Source of the DNA: Cryptomeria japonica
Taxonomy: Eukaryota > Streptophyta > Pinopsida > Cupressales > Cupressaceae
Direction of reading: 5' to 3'
NCBI RefSeq assembly: GCF_030272615.1
Contig: NC_081415.1
Coordinates: forward strand, 418,287,757-418,351,756
Length of the DNA: 64,000 bases
Shown here piece after piece: positions 60,191 through 64,000 of the stretch. The position numbers were made by a program, and so were the translations under genes. Positions within the stretch are counted from its first letter, which is position 1. Each line of letters starts with the position of its first letter. The notes under the pieces were generated by a model, which ran no database searches, was not told where the DNA came from, and saw only the letters and a list, made by a program, of their open reading frames with translations.

Positions 60191-60628
60191 ATGACCGAGG
60201 ATGATAAGGATGCTAGAATAAAACGAAAGTTCGATACCATGATTGACATGATGTCACAATTGATAGGAAAAATGGAACAAACACACTATAATCAGCAACC
60301 TGAACAAAATAAAGCAAATAATTTAGAAGAAAACAACGGTAGCCACAGTGAAGTAGAAGGAAGAGAAAGGACAATTAATCAATGTGATACTTACACTAGA
60401 GGATCAACCTCTAGACCTCTTTTTCCTATCTTCACTCCACGGGAAGAACAACCACGGGTTGCTGCCCCTGTACCTTATGCGGATGAAGCACGACAAACAT
60501 ATCTAGAGTATACTACTTTGCCTCCTGTTTTGAGAGATATGTGGTCTTTTGATCAATTCATGAACCAGAGGAGTAGGAGAAATGGCGGGAGGAATGATTA
60601 CCGTTGTCACAAAAGTTTGCACCCTTGA
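60191..60628 (+). pseudogene. N-terminal Gag fragment of a Ty3/gypsy-like element
   Basis: ATG 60191 (MTEDDKDARIKRKFDTM), then a polar Gln/Asn-rich segment, PRVAAPVPYADEARQTY, LRDMWSFDQFMNQRSRR and RNDYRCHKSLHP before TGA. This resembles the front of plant gypsy Gag, where a basic region precedes the Gag core. The core itself is absent: from about 60630 the sequence changes character, so the element is truncated or interrupted here. Family call moderate. Confidence 0.55.
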
Positions 60629-61876
60629 TGACCCAAGCAACCCTAATCATCAACCTGTGAAAAATTGAATCAACTTCTCAAGTGTGGGACCTTGCTAAAT
60701 GTGAGGTTGAATCTCTGAAGAAGGCCAACTTCCTTTCAATTTGATGCAAAGTGTTGGACCAACCCAACACATGATAGTCTAATCTACTGATCTAACAAGG
60801 AAAAGGGAGAAAGAGGAAAGGGATACTGAAAGAGGGGAAAGGGGGTTAACACCCAGACTGAAACTGTGATCTTCCTGCCTATAACTGCATAAAACACAAA
60901 TAAAACCACCCAAGACATGCACAAATTTCTACCCTAATTAGCCACCTAAGTGCAAGTGAAGGTTGGAATCTATGAAATGAGGAGACAAACTGGGCTCAGT
61001 TCATAGTCAACATTCACAAACTGGATCAACACAAACACCTACAACGAAGGAAAACAAACAAGAATGTATTTAGAAAATGAGGTAAGAGAAATACACACAT
61101 TATAAGAATTGAGATCAGGCAAACAAGAAAATTTCATTACTGAGGAAGCAAAGCAATTTTTTACAAGTGCAGAGAAACATGAAGAGTTCTACAAAAGAAA
61201 AAGGAGAGAATATCCTGAGAACAGGTTACAAAATTGCCTTTATAGTTCAAGCACAACTCAAAATTGAACAACTGATGGAAATCCTAACCCCACCCGAGTT
61301 AGATTACAAAAAAATGAGAGGGAAGAAGAAGATCATATCGAGGATGATTTGATGGCATGTTGAATCTGGCCTCTGAAGGCGTCCTCTGCCTCTGGAAGAG
61401 CGAAAACACTGCAAATCAGGGAAAACTCTGCATCTGAATGCGTCTGGGGTACTTGCACAGCCAAAAGTCTTCATCCGCATTGAAGAGGGCATGCGTGGCA
61501 TCTAAATTCGCCCTGTAGGGTCCAATCAGGAGTAAATGCGAGAAAATTCGGTGGTTGGAGTGAGATCAGGTCCAAAATAGGGCACCGACTGAGCAAAGAA
61601 CCTCCTCGACCATCGGGTCGACAACCACTTTGCACAGAGCATTCAAAACTCAACGACCACCACAAAATAAAATGTCCACTATCGATTTGAGAGATTTGAA
61701 CGAAGATGGACGTGCGAGATCTCTCCACATAGGCATCCAACAGGCCCAACATAAGATTAAAACATGACCATCGAATCAGGCCTTTATGAAAATCCGACGA
61801 TCGCAGATGTTTGACGTGGCACCTTGGGTCCATGCTTTTCTAGCTGTGTTTGACTGCTAAACGAACCTATATACCG
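60629..61876. other. Unassigned region, possibly inside a long LTR
   Basis: No recognisable coding sequence. GC content rises to the right. If the primer-like site at 62887 is real, this may be the left part of its LTR, but no TG border can be fixed. Confidence 0.4.
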
Positions 61877-62580
61877 CACCGGATAAGGGGGAACAACCAT
61901 CCCCTTTGCATTTGCTTTGTCTTCTTGTCTCGCGGGTCCCTTTGCGCTTCTTGTTTACCTTGCGGGATAAGCTTTCTTTGTTTATGCCTTGTTTCTCATC
62001 CTGCAGGTCTCGCATGACCTTAATTTTACCCCACGGGATAAGACTCCTTGAGTTTGCCTTTATTTCCTTATCCCACGGGAACACGCAGAATAAGGAAGTC
62101 CTTCACTGTCTCTTATCCCACGATCCTTGTTGAGCCTTCATTCCACTTCGCGGGATAAGCATTACTTGATTTGTCTTCCTTGTTTTCTTATCCTACGACA
62201 TCTCCCTTGTCTTTGTTCTACTCTGACGGATAAGGGTCTCTTTGATTTACCCTTATTTCCTTATCCCGTGGGGCCTTTGATGCCTTTATTTTACCTCGCG
62301 GGATAGGAGAGGATGACCCTCTTCTTACTTGGATCTTATCCCGCACGACCACCTTTGTGTCCCTTTTAACCCCGCGGGATAAGGAAAAAACTCCTGCCTT
62401 GGTTAATTTCTTATCCCGTGGGACACTGTTGATGTCTTTCTAACCCCGTGGGATAAGAGGAAAACCTCTTTGGCTTCGCATGCCTTATCCCATGTGACGC
62501 CATTGTGTTCTTCTTCACCCCACGGGATAAGAGGAAAACCTCCTTGCCTTTGATGTTTCTTATCTCGCGCGGTCTGCCTG
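61877..62580. repeat. Alternating CTTATCCC / GGGATAAG palindromic array
   Basis: About 19 copies of 'cccgcgggataag' or its reverse 'cttatcccgcggg' (with variants) spaced about 35-40 bases apart, with orientation mostly alternating, e.g. at about 61957, 62029, 62070, 62103, 62145, 62260, 62294, 62335, 62371, 62411, 62445, 62483 and 62517. Confidence 0.85.
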
Positions 62581-62886
62581 TTGCCTTTGAATGCATGCAG
62601 GATAGTGGGGCCCTTCGTAGCTAAGAGAAAACCGCCATTGGCCGTGAGGAGGAAAAGGGGGAAACTGACCCGCTAACGACAGGAGCCCTCCAGCCGGTAG
62701 AACTTAAGTGAGTTGATTGGCTGACCTAGTCAACTCAAAAATAGAATTGGAGCCCAAAAAGGATGCAAGGGCAAAAAGAGACCCCTTCAAGTGTAGATTG
62801 TCAACAAAGAAAAGCGCATAACGCGCAAGTTATGTGGGATAGCTTTTCTCGGACTGGATCCTAGGTTGACAGAAAAATGGTCAACA

Positions 62887-62902
62887 TTTTGGCGACTCAG
62901 AG
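62887..62902 (+). promoter_or_regulatory. Tat-like primer-binding site after an LTR end
   Basis: TTTTGGCGACTCAGAG follows 'ggtcaaca'. TTGGCGACTC is the first part of the primer site of Tat/Ogre-type gypsy elements. This implies an LTR ending at 62886 and covering the palindromic array. Confidence 0.55.
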
Positions 62903-63508
62903 AGTGCCCTAAGCCTGCTTAGGGTAAGACTAGATGTCTTTGGGTATCCATTGGGCACGAGTCAGGGCCTGAACAAAATGACATACTTTGCCCCTACAAC
63001 CTAGATTACATCAAAATTTTCTGCCACACTGAAAGAGAAGACTGTGCTCGAGCACTTCTTGGAAAGCATAAGAACATAAATTAAATACAATGTGCCGAAG
63101 CACTTGGAGGAAAAGAAATCCTACACTACCCTACTCTAGCCAATCAACTTGAGGTTGCTAAACAAAACCATTCACAGACTGGTTAAAATAGCTTCCCTCC
63201 CAAAACAGGGAGGGGTGATTTACATGGCTTTGGAACAAAATACAGAGCTGGAAAAGTGAAGACAAAACCATAAATAGTTGCAAGAAACCTTGCAACTTGG
63301 AAACAAAAATACATACCCCAATTTGTTGATCAGACACATTGCTGGTTTGAGATACACTTGAGACCTGGGTATGTGGCTTTGCAACTTCCTGCTTGGCCCC
63401 AATCAAAGAGAGAAATATGATTGGGCAACCCCTAAATCTGACTAAGGTTGACCTTTCCTTGTTGGCCCGCTCCTACTCAACCGCCTCCATCATCAAAATC
63501 TGATCATG
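62903..63508. other. Unassigned
   Basis: Moderate-complexity sequence with no plus-strand gag frame after the primer-like site. A minus-strand stretch of 82 codons at 63158-63406 has no known motif. Confidence 0.4.
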
Positions 63509-64000
63509 CTAACCAACTTGCCCCCCTCTCAAGGGGATGAACTCAACTTTATTGAGGTTGGCACAAAAAGTGTCAATTATGTTTGAGAACATGTCGAGAT
63601 CAAGGTCAAGATCAACCTTAGCGTCTACCACATGTTCTACCTCAACCTCATCATCAAAATCAGAGAAAAGAAAATTTTCTCTCTCAATCAACTCTGATTT
63701 CTATTCTTGTTCACCTTGGACAACCACCTCATGCAAGCCATCATCTTGACTTTCCAAAAGCTCAAAGTCCTTATTTGATTTCTTTTGGACTTGCATAGGA
63801 CAAGGCAACAAAGTGTCCAAACCTAAACAAAAGGCTTCCAAGTCATCCCAAAAAGAGTCGTCTTTCAACTCCTCCTTGCTCTTAAAACACAGGGGATTGA
63901 CTTGGGCGATATTGCAGCTCTCTTGAGGGACTGAAAAAATGGGAGTGGGAGCAGAACTAATTTCTCCCAATATCCCACAACCACTAGGACTAACCTCTTC
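63509..64000 (-). pseudogene. Acidic C-terminal end of an unknown antisense protein (enters from the right)
   Basis: Minus-strand frame open from the window edge to TAG 63509-63511, with a single in-frame TAG near 63701. It is Asp/Glu-rich (FSDFDDEVEVEHVVDAK, VDLDLDLDMFSNIIDTF, SFWDDLEAFCLGLDTLL) and ends EFIPLRGGQVG. The final codons cover 'gagaggggggcaag', a purine run that could be the polypurine tract of a minus-strand element, with an LTR starting near 63513. Function not recognised. Confidence 0.5.

Noticed and set aside
61877-62580. CRISPR-like array
   Set aside because: Repeats alternate in orientation, vary in sequence and spacing, and the context is a plant retroelement.

Overview
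The window looks like a piece of a large, repeat-rich plant nuclear genome. A conifer or other gymnosperm fits best, but this is inferred from the style of the elements and rests on no marker gene. Almost everything that can be recognised is a transposable element. I see no convincing host gene, rRNA gene, tRNA gene or CRISPR array.

Layout. 1-4236: the 3' part of a CACTA (En/Spm) DNA transposon, with the end of the TNP2 transposase (DUF4216 plus an acidic tail), a multi-exon second gene of the Transposase_24 type, and AT-rich subterminal repeats. 5282-9006 and 12768-15868, both minus strand: two diverged, decayed copies of a very long unnamed protein (about 1,240 and 1,030 codons; globular front, coiled-coil back), separated and followed by arrays of short palindromic motifs (TTCGC..GCGAA and TCGATGA types). 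17180-19919: a 5'-truncated non-autonomous Ty1/copia element (Gag, protease and an acidic domain, no polymerase). 20815-26575: the tail of a Ty3/gypsy element of Tat type. It holds the end of pol, then an antisense spliced plant-mobile-domain (PMD) gene, then tandem repeats, a polypurine tract and an LTR carrying five AT palindromes.

28583-44185 is a Reina-like chromovirus (TSD AAAGA) that has lost its reverse transcriptase core. It is split in its integrase by a young Tekay/Del-like chromovirus at 32768-42614 (TSD TTGGC, 2.6-kb LTRs). 45151-58500 is an old copia-type element whose LTRs bracket a Gag coil and zinc knuckles, and then a third relative of the long coiled-coil protein where pol should be. 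It is itself invaded by a reverse-oriented solo LTR (46224-47461, TSD CTATG), by a complete copy of the Gag-protease-acidic copia element (48317-53384, TSD CAATG) and, in its 3' LTR, by another LTR element starting at 58501. The last 3.5 kb hold a dense array of alternating CTTATCCC/GGGATAAG motifs, an LTR end with a Tat-like primer site, and an antisense pseudogene that runs off the window.

How the parts relate. Rough LTR divergences judged by eye agree with the nesting order: about 12% for the outer 45-58 kb element, 5-8% for the Reina-like element and the complete copia copy, and about 2% for the Tekay-like element. Nearly all reading frames carry stops or frameshifts, so this is a graveyard. 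The most unusual content is three kinds of extra, non-polymerase coding sequence carried by retroelements: the antisense spliced PMD gene, the acidic domain fused behind copia Gag-protease, and the long coiled-coil protein family.
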